Below, piece by piece: positions 33,979 through 45,023 of a stretch of 64,000 nucleotides of DNA. Below the pieces are notes generated by a model, which saw only the letters and a program-made list of their open reading frames with translations, did no database searches and was not told where the DNA came from. How positions within the stretch are numbered: position 1 is the first letter of the stretch; every line of letters begins with the position of its first letter. A program made the position numbers and the translations under genes. Origin of the DNA: Allodiplogaster sudhausi (taxonomy: Eukaryota; Nematoda; Chromadorea; Rhabditida; Diplogasteridae); NCBI GenBank assembly GCA_945643635.1, contig CALZFC010000104.1, forward strand, positions 30,001-94,000, given 5' to 3'.

Positions 33979-35504
33979 ATGGTAAATTTTGGCAATTTAA
34001 TGTGAAATGTATTGGCTCGGAGTAAAATCTATAAAAAAACAGACTTTATTCAGTTCGGTAAAAATTGGAGTCTTTTTAAAGTTTTTCTTGCATACAAGAA
34101 TTCTTATAAATTGCAGGTTTCATTCGATAAAATCGACCCACTTTTGGAGGAAGACTCGAAGAAGGCATTCGAAGAGCTTAAGCAGGTGCGACTCTTTCAA
34201 CCTCGGCCTATCTCATGACACAACTGCCTTTCTCTTTTCTTCTCCCTTCCTTAGTGTCTATTGCTCTCTCTCTCCCTCCCCACTCCCTTTCCCTCTCTCT
34301 CCCTCACTTCCTCTCTAATCTCTCTTCCTTTTCCAGCTCTACGACTCTGGCGGCGAGTCCAAGAATGCGGATGTGCTGTGGCGGCTGGCCAAAGCGTGCC
34401 ACTTCATGGCCTCTGACATGGAGGGGAAAAGTCCAAGGAAGAAGGAGACAATCCTCAAGGGTATTTGGCACCCAGCGAAGAATTAACTTTGAGAAAACTT
34501 GAGGCGGCATCCATTCTGATCGCAGCCACTTAAAAGATATAATCTGAAAAGTGGTTATCGTATCAAGAGAAATCGAGTTATAATATTATCCACTTCCACT
34601 CGTTGTTCCACCTTGACAAGGATCATTAAAATAAATTAGCATTGATAATAATCCCTCGACTATTAATAGGAAAACGACGATAAAATTGTATGTGAGTAGC
34701 TTAATCTGCCAAGCATTTCCTGCTTTACATATATCATTAATTGTAAGGCCGCGACTACGCGCTCGCTGCCTACGAGCTGAAGCCGGAGAGTTTCTCGGTC
34801 GTGAAGTGGGCGGCCATCCTCACGGGCTCGTCCACCGACTTCCTCGGCATCAAGGACAAGATCGAGCAGGGCAGCAAGTTCAAGGTTGGAATTCGGAGAG
34901 GCCCTCATCCTCATGGACTGGCCTCAGGAGTTCCTGGACAAGGCGCTGTCGATGGATGCGAACGAGTTCTCGCTTCTGCACATGCGAGGCCGCTTTGCGT
35001 ATTCCGTGGCGAGTCTCAGCTGGCTCGAGCGAAAGGTTTTTATTATTTGAATAAGATGAGAAAAGAATAAAAGTATTCTGCTGCTCGCAGGCGGCCACTG
35101 CATTCTTCGCGGCTCCGCCCGTGGCGACCTTCGACGAGGCTCTCCGTGACTTCGAGCTCGTCAGCCTTTTTTTCTTCTTTTGTATCATTGCTAGGGTACA
35201 AGGGGATTAGTAGTAGCAATTACTATCAAATTTGAAAGTTCAATTGGCAGGCGAACAAAGTGAAGCCCGGCTGGATCACGAACATCATCTTCATCGCCCG
35301 CTGCCACATCGCCAAGAAGGACAATGCCAGTGCATTCAAATCGAAGATTTCAATCTCATACCATTCAATACTTCTCACCATTTCTGATTTCAGACTAGCG
35401 CCCTTCCCTTTCTAAGGGAGATCTTGATCTCGAATGCAGAGAGCGACTCCGATCGCGAGATCATTGCAGAATCCAGGCAGCTCGTCGCGAAGTACGCGAA
35501 GTAG
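33979..35504 (+). CDS. RMD/FAM82-family protein (regulator of microtubule dynamics)
   Basis: Exons are 33979-33981 (ATG only), 34117-34185, 34337-34460, 34748-34884, 34928-35035, 35091-35159, 35251-35325 and 35394-35504, giving 231 residues. The order of motifs follows the RMD family: IDPLLEEDSKKAFEELKQLY, ADVLWRLAKACHFMA, SFSVVKWAAILTGSSTDF, IKDKIEQGSKFKEFLDKAL, FSLLHMRGRFAYSVASLSWL, AATAFFAAPPVATFDEALRD and LPFLREILISNAES. RMD proteins are TPR-like helical-repeat proteins; members bind microtubules or act at mitochondria/ER contacts. No N-terminal membrane anchor is seen, so this resembles the short cytosolic form. Oddities: the start codon is followed at once by an intron (ATG|GTAAAT), and the donor after exon 7 appears to be GC (GACAAT|GCCAGT) instead of GT. 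A longer 5' exon cannot be excluded. Confidence 0.83.
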
Positions 35505-36615
35505 GGGCCAGCGAGGGACCCCGCCAGACTGCCCAAGAAGACCCCTTCGACATCCTTGCAACCCTTTCCCAGCTACATCCAAGCCTCGCCTTCTCAACCA
35601 ATTCCCATGATCCCTTGACCCTTGAATTATAGCTGTTTGTTTTGTTTGTTTGCTTATCGGGCCGACGTGATGATGGAATGCAGGGGAACTATCACATGAA
35701 AGTGGCCGATTTATGGACATCGTCGCTTTCGTCGAAGTGGTTGACGAAGATTAGGCAGAGCTTATCCCGGCCAGCCAAGCAGCGTCGATAGATTGAATTT
35801 AAAGATGACAGAGCGTGGGGCTTTTTATTCAAGTGTCATGTGGCGCCGTTTAGCTTATGCCTTTTTCATTATCAAAGCGCAAACCACGAAGTTGCTTGAT
35901 ATTATTTTGTGAAAATCGTACAAGAGACAGAGGAGAGCCTAATCTCTGAGTCTTTGATGAACACATAAATTCCTTAACAATGAAAGAACGGTTTCTTCAT
36001 TTGTTGCTGTGAAATGTTGTTGTAGAATAAAAGTATAAGGTTCTCTATTATATAATAAAGAGAATAAAAAACATCCGCTTGACCTTTATAGGCATAAAAT
36101 AGATGAGTGCTAAAGTTAAATTTAAGTGGTTTTATTTTCATATGTATTGCTTTAATTAAGAATTATTTTCTTGTTCAAACCATTTTCAAACCCTTTTTTT
36201 CATTGTTTACATCATCCCTTTCGTCTATGCCAGAGCTTCAAGTATTTTCTCGCCTGTTCTTCGGACGATCTCGAGGTAAATGTAAAACTCGCAAGTCTTC
36301 CGAAGAACTTCTTAGAAAGTGTGTCACCCTCTCGTCCTTGACAACTGGGTACGGTAAGTGATGGAAAAGAATTTTCATCTCTAGGAGAATTCCGAGCACA
36401 GGTGCCGAAACCATTTCACTCTGTATAGAGACAGTGACAAAATAGGTATCATTTTATTCGCTCCAGCAGTTTATAAAAGTACACAAAGTAAGTATACAAC
36501 TTTCAGAATGTACAAACTTTAGCATGGCACAATAACGGAACGAGAAGGTACGAAATGGCGAGCAGATAAAGAGGGCCAAATATAACGGATCGAGCAAAGG
36601 TCTGTCGGAAGGGAC
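35505..36615. other. Intergenic, no gene seen
   Basis: Contains the likely 3' untranslated region of the RMD gene and AT-rich sequence. A short plus-strand frame near 36228 (MPELQVFSRLFFGRSRGK) is not supported by neighbouring exons. Confidence 0.5.
36026..36031 (+). terminator. AATAAA, possible polyadenylation signal
   Basis: The AATAAA is about 520 nt beyond the RMD stop codon in AT-rich sequence. It is the nearest clear signal noticed, although the distance is long for a nematode 3' untranslated region. Confidence 0.3.
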
Positions 36616-37549
36616 TCAGTAGGGGCTTGCCGGCTGGAGAACGGGGGCAGCGGCGATGACCGGAGAGGGCTGAGGGGCGTAGATGGAGGGGAGGGAGACC
36701 GGAGGAAGACGAGCAGGAGACGGCTGGGCAGGGTACGAGGGGACGGGCTGAAATGAGAGATATGTATGAGTGGGCAAACTAAATTCCTCTTTGCAATGAA
36801 AGGCGAAATATCTTGGTAGAAAAGCATACAGGAGTGGGCTTCTGGTAAGTTGTGGTTTTCTCGGGAACCGGAACGAGAATGTAGCGGACGGAAACTGGCT
36901 GGACACGGACGGGTGCCTCCGGCTGGTAAGTCACGGGGGCGGGGTCCTGGAAAGAAAGATGCTATTAGTGCTTTGGCTGATCTAAGCCTGAACTCAAATC
37001 ATCAGTAATCTTGAAATGCTAACCCGAGCAGGGAGAACGACGGGCGGGAGCTGCACGGTGGTGGGTGCCGGGACGTAGGGCACAGAGGTGGTGACCGAAG
37101 GGAGGAAGACCATCTGCTGGTATCCGCGCGTGGTCGTGTATGCGGGCTTCTGGTAGACAACCACTGGAGAGGCCTGAGGGGGAGCGTAGCGAGGACAGCG
37201 GCCATCGTAACCGCCTAAGGGAAGGTCCTGAACGGAAAGATAAGGAGTCAGTGTATGAGGAAATAGGGCTTAGCTAAGATAAGTGAATCAATGAGAGACA
37301 GAGTGTGAGAGAGATGGAGAGTGAAATCGATTAATGAAAAAAGAAAAGGTGTTAGAGGCCCTCATCAGAAGAGGGGAAATCAGAGAACAGGATTGATTGA
37401 AGGAAGAGTAAACTGACGGTGGTCGTCTCCTCAGCCCCGTAGCTGGCTTCAGTCGCCTTGGTCGGGATGTCGCTGAAGAGAGGAGCCGAGGTGGTGGAGG
37501 CGTAGCTCTCAGTGGAGGGAGAGGCGTAGTCAGGGGAGAGAGGAGGGGC
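36616..37549 (-). CDS. Proline-rich (probably secreted/structural) protein, 5' incomplete
   Basis: Four minus-strand exons in phase 0 are clear: 37549-37418, 37227-37024, 36946-36830 and 36747-36616, ending in a stop (194 residues seen). The product is rich in Pro, Ser, Thr, Tyr and Val: APPLSPDYASPSTESYAST, VVYQKPAYTTTRGYQQMVFL, VTYQPEAPVRVQPVSVRYIL, and SIYAPQPSPVIAAAPVL at the C-terminus, ending ASPY. The composition resembles nematode cuticle or other extracellular matrix proteins, but no domain is recognised. The first exon, which should carry the initiator and any signal peptide, was not found; it may lie in 37560-38000. Introns of 77-190 nt have standard GT and TTTCAG/CCAG ends. Confidence 0.75.
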
Positions 37550-38028
37550 CTGCAATTTAAACATTACAATCATAAAAAGCTAAATGTGAGAACGTTGATC
37601 AAATCTCAAGTTCAGAAGTAAATCGGCAGCATTCAAGAGAAAGAGAGGGACAATGATAAAGAAGGTGAAGGAAGAGAAAGAGTAAGCGAGAGAAAGTCCC
37701 TCTGCATGTTCAGGATATCTATACATCTCTCACTGTTATTTTTACTCGTTAATTTTTCCATTTTTGTTTATGATGCATTGAAACTGAATTCAAGAAACAA
37801 AATTTTATTCCTTAAAAAAAGGGGGAAAGTGAGTGGAGAAGAGGAATGGGCACGGGGAGGAATCGAGAGATCAAGAAAGGCAGAGAGAGACGAGAGAGAC
37901 ACGAGAAAAAGAGATGGACGGAAAAGGAGAGGAAGAAAGCAGCGTTCAGAAGCCTCTCTCGCTGAATATGAAACAGCCCTGAATCATATGTTTTAGCAGC
38001 TATCTTTCCTCTTTTCGGTCCCCTCTTT
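37550..38028. other. No exon identified (possible 5' end of proline-rich gene)
   Basis: Purine-rich on the plus strand (CT-rich on minus). A minus-strand ATG near 37707 opens a short frame of no clear meaning. No convincing first exon was found. Confidence 0.35.
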
Positions 38029-39475
38029 TTATCCCTCTCTCTCTCTCTCTCTTCTCCCCTCCCTCCCAAGCTTTTCCGTGATCTGCGCTGTGGTGCACCT
38101 TCCGCCCTCCACAATCTGATACCGTAGTCCACCGCCACTCAGATCGGATCGCACGAGACTCCCGCCGCTCTTCGTCGGGAACTTGCGCTGGAGCTCGACG
38201 CGTTCGTGGTCCTGCACAGAATGGAGGGATACGGTAGACGACATAAGCTCAGTCGGAAGGAGCATTGTAAGCGCACCACTTCAAAAGTAGCACAGAGGAC
38301 AGGAATGGCGCGCTCGGAATTGCTGTAGTTGCTGCAAGCCGATGACCTATGGAAAAATAGTAAATAATATTATCTTGAATATTTTTTACATCCAGTTCCA
38401 ATAAGAACAAATAATGAATTCATAATCTCGGACCTCGAGGCCTTGCTCTTCTTGTTCTTCTTCGACTTCTTCCTCTTGCTTTGCTCTGCGGCCGTGAGAT
38501 TGGAGAAGGAGCCGGCGGCGTACCAATTCTCATTCGGGCTCGCCTTCACAGTCGACACTATCGAGGAAGCACTGGACGCATGGGAGGAGCCAAGCTTGGT
38601 CTTGCGGGCGGAGCAAAGCCTGGTCTTGGAGGGGTTGAGAGAGTGATTGCCGTCGCTGGCGACTAAAGAACTGAAATGTAAAAGGTATTACATTTAAAAT
38701 ATATATCAGTGCTTTTTTGAAGATAAAATATCTGAAGTAAAAAAGTGCACGCCTTGAAGAGGGCTTGCTCGAATTGTCCTTTTTCGGCTTCCTCTGCTTG
38801 CTGCGGTCAATGATTGAGATCCTTTTGAACCACTTCTCATCCGGGCACGCAAGCACAGTTGAGTAGATCTTGGACGCTGGGGCGGGACTTTGCTTGGACG
38901 GGTGGGCGGAGCCTTTGGGAATCTTCGTAAGGCTCGCCGAGTAGCAGATATTGCCATTTGGCTCAATATATCCACGGCGCCGCAACTCCTCCGCCGTGAT
39001 TGGCCTGTGAAAAACAATTTCTTGATATTACAAATAAGTCATAGAATAAAATTATTTCATAATAGAACTCACTTCTTCAACAGCGACAGTTTGAGATCTT
39101 CCGGTTCCATCGACACAGTACTAAATAAAGAATTAAATCATTTTTCTTACTATTTATTCAATGATTATCATTTTATATACATCTTTTATTTGCCATGTTT
39201 TAGAGTAAATAAGAAGGTAGAAAAGTTGGCCGAGACCTCTTCTTGTCCCGGTCGCTCTTCTTGCCATCCGCAGGCAGCAGACTACGACGTTTCAGTGCAA
39301 TGGCGTCCAGGAACTTGCTGCAATTCGCCTTTTCAAATAGACATAAATGGTGTGCCCTTTTCTAATTGTCGCCCGAACAGAATCCCACAAACTTCTCGTT
39401 GCCCCTGCCCCCGAAACTGTGGCGGGACTTCGCGGCCCTCGGGGGCGATCCGCTGCTTCTCTCAGAGAACTCCAC
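38029..39475 (-). CDS. Lysine/serine-rich basic protein, 5' incomplete
   Basis: Seven minus-strand exons join in phase: 39475-39389, 39328-39237, 39120-39073, 39004-38753, 38670-38434, 38346-38277 and 38211-38029, giving 322 residues. The protein has Lys/Ser-rich, probably disordered segments (SKQRKPKKDNSSKPSS, QSKRKKSKKNKKSKASR) between more structured pieces (EELRRRGYIEPNGNICYSAS, ASKIYSTVLACPDEKWFKRI, ENWYAAGSFSNLTAAEQS). It ends with LRYQIVEGGRCTTAQITEKL and a GREGRREREREG tail. Basic runs suggest a nuclear, nucleic-acid-associated protein, but no named domain is recognised. The junction after 38753 uses AG|GCGTGC, which would be a GC donor. The 5' end is missing; a MULE terminus starts 130 bp upstream, so the gene may be truncated by it. 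Confidence 0.65.
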
Positions 39476-39604
39476 CTTTAAGAAGAGATATTTCTACTTA
39501 AATAGAGATGAAGTTTTAGTTACAAATTGTACTTCAACGATCCTCTACTTTAAAATAAAAATTCTCAGTTATAAATTTTTAAAAATTATTTAATGATTTC
39601 AGGG

Positions 39605-39890
39605 ACCTCAGTAAATGAAAAAAGGCTTATTGACAGGATTGCGCAAGGCTTATTAAAAGGCCTGCCAATAAGCCTTTTTCACGACGCTGAAAGCGAGCAC
39701 CTTTTTTTTGTCACAAATTCAACTTTTTTTTGCCACAAAAAATTTCGTGTCACTAATTTACTTTTTTTTGCCACAAATTATTTTTTGTCCTTAAATTTAC
39801 TTTTTTTTGCCACAAAATATTTTCTGTCATTAATTTTACTTCTTTTAGCCAGAAATTATTGTCTGCTCCAAATTTAATGTTTTTCCTCCA
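39605..39890 (+). repeat. MULE left terminal inverted repeat
   Basis: Holds two kinds of subrepeat: AAAAAAGGCTTATTGACAGG-type units near the outer edge and TTTTTTTGCCACAAA units every 35-45 bp inside. Both recur inverted on the right side. Confidence 0.85.
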
Positions 39891-40052
39891 TAATCTCTAA
39901 CGATTAACCATAAGTAGTCGGATTTTAACTTTATCTTCTTCATAAAAATAAACCAATGAGGCCTTATTAAACTTAGTAGTTAGAGAACTCAAACTCAGAT
40001 GATAAGCTAACAACAACAAAGAAACAATTGAGAAGTGCATGCCATAAAACTC

Positions 40053-41671
40053 TTAGTTAGCTGCATGGCGATTCTGCTTGGGAGCATTTGAAGGGCGACC
40101 ACCAAGTGCCAGTTGTGTCTGCGATTCCGACTTTTTGGGACGACCCCTTTTCTTCGATACATGAACAAGGGGAGCATCTGGAGGGTACTGGCGGAGTGCA
40201 GTAGCAAGTGCACACATTACAGCAACCGAATGCATGCAGGCATTCTTTCCGGAGCCGTTGTGGCAGGAGCAAACGAAATGAGTCGGACGGATCGCGGACT
40301 CCTTCACAACGTTAAGCTAAATTGAAATACTTGATGCTGATAATGGGAACGTGAGATAAACATACCAAGTACCGGCGCCTCTTGAAATCTTCCCTTGACG
40401 TTGCCTGCTCAAAGGACTCCTGGAAGCCCGAAAACAGCTCATCCTTCGATGCTTTGCAATTGGTATTCGTAGCCATGATGAAGCAGATCTCGCCAGACGC
40501 TGGCAGCCGGGCGGTTGCATCGGAAGTGCCGAATATCTGTACCGGGTATGCCAGCCACATCAAGCAGTACGTGGCATCCACCTGAAATTTATATTTACAG
40601 TTGTCTTAAGCAAACAACAGATTCTGGGGGTCAACCTGTAGGTAGTCAGCGCCTTTTTGGCGCTCGAGAAGTTTCGTAGTCGACCACAAAACGAAGAAGT
40701 CATTGTTGTCGACGTATTCCCAACCCACTACGTAGGGCTTTTGTCGGGAGCACCAATAGGGACTGCTTCGTTCTGCTGGCAGTAGTTGCGTAGGTCTTCA
40801 TCCGTGAAAGCCGTCTTTCTCTTCTCCATGAGCCGGAAAACAAGGTTCTGAATTTGATTCAGAGTAGGAAGCTTCGGAAGCTCCATTTGCTGCAATAATG
40901 AAAGGAATTACAACTACATACATCATCATTATAATTGAAACGTACACTTAAGAGGACGTGAATCCTTCCTGGCGTCACACCCAACGAGATTTGGTGTCTG
41001 ACGAAGTCCTTGACCTCGTTTGTAATGGCAGAGGCCTTGTCCAACTCAACAGAATGATGCTCATGCTCGCCAGCAGAAACTTCCAAGAGAAGTGTATCGT
41101 CGTCATCCGGGCAGACGAGTCGCAGCACCTTTTGGCACCGATAGCCCTTCATTCGGCGGTACTCGCAGTGCCTAAATATTCACAGTTTAATTCGTTCGGT
41201 TATGCATACAGATGCAAAGCTAACCACTCTTGAATATCTCCTCGCTTTGTGCTACGCTCTAGATGAAAACGCCAGTTATGTTTCTCTTGATTCCAAAAGT
41301 CGCTGAATTCTTCATTGTTCGCAAAACAGCGCCAGGTCGTATACTCGATTCGTTTTCCTGAGGTGGGAATAGAAATGTGAGGTGATGAGAGGCGGGAGAG
41401 AGGTAAATTTGGGGAGAAGGGACAAAGTGAGCTAGCAGATTGAACGCTAATATGCATTGTGAAATAGGCGAGGCTCACGTAGGCTACTATGCTAATTACA
41501 AGAACAGCATGAACCTCTACGTTTGGTCGAACGAGGTTCATCGCGCAAGTCGCTATCCTCGTCCGAAAACGGATTGCTTGAGTCGTAATGGGATGAAGAA
41601 GCGGATTCACGTTCATCCTGATCCGCGGAACTCGACGTTGGAAACAAGGAAGACAGTCCGTCGTCCTCCAT
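40053..41671 (-). pseudogene. MULE transposase, internally deleted and frameshifted
   Basis: The N-terminal acidic exon 41671-41515 (MEDDGLSSLFPTSSSADQDE) is followed by a WRKY/GCM1-like zinc-binding region: WRCFANNEEFSDFWNQEKH, GYRCQKVLRLVC and SAGEHEHHSVELDK. Next come LPTLNQIQNLVFRLMEKRK and the core VVGWEYVDNNDFF, then the first catalytic-aspartate motif YLQVDATYCLMWLAYPVQIF. The SWIM zinc finger follows (FVCSCHNGSGKNACMHSV, a CxC..CxH pattern), then an AT-hook-like KKRGRPKKS. Exon 40636-40889 is 254 nt, one short of in-frame, which matches a visible frameshift near 40740. Only about 70 residues lie between the first Asp motif and the SWIM finger, so most of the DDE catalytic region is deleted. 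It is unlikely to be active. Confidence 0.78.
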
Positions 41672-41754
41672 CGGAAGACCTACAGGTGCACCAACATACA
41701 TTCCAGCACAGCAAATTGAGAAATACATAACATATTTTATAGCATTGACAGCAA

Positions 41755-41966
41755 AAAGGACGGAATATTAGTGGCAAAAAAAAGTAAAATTTGGGACAGT
41801 AAATATTTTGTGGCAAAAAAAAGTAAATTTAAGGACAGAAAATAATTTGTGGCAAAAAAAAGTAAATTAGTGACACGAATTTTTTTTGTGGCAAAAAAAA
41901 GTCAAATTTGTGACACAGAAAAGGTTTACCGGACGCTGAAAGGCTGATTAACAGGATTCTTTTTGT
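41755..41966 (-). repeat. MULE right (inner) terminal inverted repeat
   Basis: GTGGCAAAAAAAAGT units are the inverse of the left-end units. They are followed by GACGCTGAAAGGCTGATTAA, matching GACGCTGAAAG at 39689. Confidence 0.85.
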
Positions 41967-42599
41967 GAAATGCACCATGCACTGTCTTTAATTTCTCAGG
42001 GCTGCATATTTCATTGCGGGAAGCGCATTAATAAAACTGTCTTTATGTGTGGCTTACAAACGTTAAAAGTGTAAGAAATATTACAATAACGGTCTAAAAA
42101 GTATAGGTTAGTCACTCAGTAATACACTTAGTACATGGAAGGACAGCTAAGTAGGCATCGACATGAGCAAATATTGTTTGAATGCGAGAAAAAAGGAAAA
42201 AAAATTATGGATTCCCTAGAATAGAACGGCAAAACAGAACAAGAAAAAAATGGGAAGGGGCGACCTATAGAAAAAAAACTAAGACATAAAACAGATCCAC
42301 GTGCAAGAAGGAGTGGCCTTGTTACATAACCGTATGCTATAAGTGCCTCTATGATGAGAGGCGTGTGACAATCAGGGACAAGGTGAGAGCGAGAGAGAAG
42401 CGAGGAAAAGAGAAAAAGAGAGAAGAAAAGAAAGACCATGACCGGCAACGAAGTTTATATGACAAAACAGGGACGCACAATCAATGCATGAGAGAAGGGA
42501 CACAAAAACTGTACGGCAAGGGAGGGAGAGGGTGGGAATGGACATGGGAGGGGGCATGAGAGGACCCTTGTTAGGGTCATTGATGGCACCCTCTCAGGG
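41967..42599. other. No gene seen
   Basis: AT- and purine-rich sequence between the inner MULE end and the minus-strand exon candidates. No supported feature. Confidence 0.5.
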
Positions 42600-43342
42600 T
42601 CAGGAGGCGGCAAAGAGATCGATGATGGCTGCGGCGGAGAGGGGGACGGCCTTGCCTGGCTGGCCACCACCACTTCCACTCCGATCGCTTCGTTCCCAGC
42701 CATCGATCCGCGACTTGAGCAGCTCCAGCTTCGAGCGGAGTTCCGTGTGTCGCTGGCACATCTGGCATTACCAATATAGTTTTTAATAAGTATTTAATTA
42801 ATTAAAAAGAATTAATTGTTTCAAATACATATTTGAACTAAACGTAATGAATTTATGGGTTTTAGGATTTGTAACAGACCTGGAGAAAAGAGAGGGAGGG
42901 AGGGAAGGGAAGGGGTCAACGAACCAAGCCCGCAGAGATCGACGCAGAGTCCCGTGACTGCGAGGTCGAAGTTGGCTTCTCGCAGTTCTTTCATAACCGA
43001 GTCGCGAGAAAGAGTCACTGAAGCCGACGCGGCGGGCAACCAAAGGGCCTGTCAGGACATCAGGCATCATCAGAGAGAGGAGAGAGCACGGTCTGGAAGG
43101 AGAGAGAGAGAGAGAGAGAGAGCGGAGAGGGGGGAGTAAGTAATGGATAATGGCATCTACCGAAACTGTTTGGAGTAGAATCTAACGAGACATTGATATA
43201 ACATAGACCAAAAGCAGCAAGAAATATCCAACCGCATCGTAGTTGTTCTCCTGAAGCAGATCAGCCATTCTAGCGTGGAGGGAGGAGAGGCTGAGGAGAT
43301 CGTCAGGCAAACCATCAAGGGAAGCACACTCCGCCAGGACAT
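42600..43342 (-). CDS. Fragmentary coding exons of unknown gene(s)
   Basis: Three minus-strand blocks have exon-like codon use. 43342-43233 (phase 1 in, phase 0 out) reads DGLPDDLLSLSSLHARMADL then LQENNYDA. 43048-42925 (phase 0) reads SVMKELREANFDLAVTGLC then VDLCGL, faintly like the N-terminal half of nematode UDP-glucosyltransferases. 42761-42600 reads MCQRHTELRSKLELLKSRID then GWERSD and ends SAAAIIDLFAAS-stop, coiled-coil-like. The first two join in phase; the third may be separate. They lie between the inner and outer MULE ends, so they may be captured host fragments. No complete gene can be built. Confidence 0.35.
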
Positions 43343-44105
43343 CTCAAAAGGTAAGACATTGCAAATTTTCAACACTGCGGAGGAAAAATCGGAATACAAG
43401 ATGAAACCAAATAAAAAGAAAAAATATATATAGCCCGCACGCTTACCTTCCTTATGACAATGAGGAGGCTGCTCGGCTTACAACGCGATGCGGTCGCGTT
43501 GCGGACCTCTAGCAATACAGCGCAGCACGAACCTAGTAAACAAAGATATTTGTTTGCTGAATAAAATACTATTAAAGTTCGCGAACTAGCAAAATTATTT
43601 TGTAAGAAGGTTGTGGTTCACGACTAAGATACGGTATAAAGTATACAGTAACCCTGTGAAGTAAATAAAACTTCACCAACAAATATTAAAAAAAACCTCT
43701 TTCGAATGCTTCCGCAATAGATGAGCAGGAGGAGTGCTCGACAAGACTATGCTCAGAGAGTTCCATCAGGCTGAAGAAAGCTAGTTGATTATAAAAAAAA
43801 CAAGTTTCTCGCTTTCAACAAGCCTACTTAAATACAACAAAAACCCTCTAGTTTCTCAAAAAAAGCTTTTCTTTTTCTTTATTCTTTTTTAAATAAACCC
43901 TTCCCATTTTCAATAGGAAAGCTAACGAAAGTAGTAACGGCTTCAGTAACAAAGCGGGGACACCGGTCACAAAATCTTCAGAGTTCCACCAGCTGTTGCA
44001 TAAATAAAGAAAAGCAGCTACATATCCTCATACTTCTAATTCAACTTGAATCACCTATGTATAAACACCATATATAATTACGACAAATAAAAACATTCTC
44101 TCAAC
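43343..44105. other. Degenerate sequence, short exon-like scraps only
   Basis: Minus-strand scraps such as CTGGTGGAACTCTGAAGATT (WWNSEDF) at 43981-44002 and LMELSEHSLVEHSSCSS near 43700-43760 follow acceptor-like sequence but do not join in phase. Probably relict. Confidence 0.35.
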
Positions 44106-44201
44106 CTTGAATTCTTGATCGAGCAGCCCGCATGTGCGATCGAGACCGCGCTTCTTGCATACGCGCTCCATCACCTCAATCAAGCGAGTTTCGCTGGCCA
44201 T
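44106..44201 (-). pseudogene. Exon fragment resembling canopy/CRELD-type cysteine-rich domain
   Basis: Thirty-two codons: SETRLIEVMERVCKKRGLDR then TCGLLDQEFK, before a donor-like AAG|GTTGAG. 'xETRLxEVxExVC' is typical of the saposin-like domain of ER proteins of the canopy and CRELD families. A possible continuation, WWNSEDF at 43981-44002, recalls the tryptophans after this motif in CRELD, but the phases do not match. Treated as a gene fragment, perhaps captured by the surrounding MULE. Confidence 0.35.
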
Positions 44202-44827
44202 ATAGCTTATTCTTCTTTTCGAAGAAAATGGGTATCAGAAACAGAAAATGGAAACAGGTTAGCTAAAACAAAAAGAGCAAAACCTTATTGTTATCATTCG
44301 CATGAATGTCGCTAGGTGCGACACCAATCAGAGTCGCACTTCGCGTACTGCAGTCACTAGATTCTGTTGACGACCTTACTTCATTCTAAAAGGAATAACA
44401 CTGGCAACTGTTAAAATAATCATCATAAACTAGCGAAAAGAACGACGAGAAGGTTCTAGTTGCGTCATGGCAAGTACGAGAACGGCAGGGTCAGCACCAT
44501 CCTCTTGAATCCGACAAAAAAAGAGAAATGTTCGAATAAATATGTAATAGAAAAAAACATTTTCTAATAAAAGGGATAAAAGCAGGAAAACCTCAAAGGG
44601 AACGAGAATTGCCAAACGTGCGAGATTTTCTTGGCTCACTTGTTGGCAGCAACAACATCAAACTGCAAGTAAAATCGGCGACACGCGTACTTCCTGATAA
44701 AAGAAGCTTCTTCATTATAGTATGTCTATAGGCGCCAAATAAAAAAGACAAGTAAAGAGAAACACGAATATACATAAAATGAAGAGAATCCATATAGCCA
44801 GCTTTCCAAATTTCGAAATCTTGTTAA
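44202..44827. other. Weak minus-strand frames only
   Basis: 44455-44520 (-) reads QEDGADPAVLVLAMTQLEPS with a stop soon after, and about 44590-44645 (-) reads VSQENLARLAILVPFE. Splice sites linking them are unclear. No gene is called. Confidence 0.3.
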
Positions 44828-45023
44828 TTAGACTTGCAGAATCCTGTTAATAAGCCTTGCACCCGAAATTCCTGTCAATAAGACTTTCGCCCCGTGAAAT
44901 CCTGTTAATGAGCCTTTGCATGTGCACAATTCCATCAATCAGCCTTTTTTCTTGCACAATCCTTTTAATCAGCCTTTTTTGTCGAACAATCCTTTTAATC
45001 AGCCTTTTTTCATTTACTGAGAC
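44828..45023 (-). repeat. MULE-related outer terminus
   Basis: Five or more units of AATCCTTTTAATCAGCCTTT run in the inverse orientation to the left MULE end and finish with CATTTACTGAG, the inverse of CTCAGTAAATG at 39608. This is either the displaced right end of the same element or a solo end of a relative. Confidence 0.8.

Larger units (their letters stand above)
39605..41966 (-). mobile_element. MULE (Mutator-like) DNA transposon, decayed
   Basis: Long inverted ends share a tandem subrepeat: ACTTTTTTTTGCCACAAA, AATTATTTTTTGTC.. on the left (39690-39890) and its reverse complement on the right (41755-41930). Outside these are AGGCTTATTGACAGGATT-type repeats. The interior carries a minus-strand transposase-like gene. 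The leftmost CTCAGTAAATGAAAAAAGGC (39608) has its inverted counterpart not at 41966 but near 45022, so the element may really extend to there. Confidence 0.75.
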
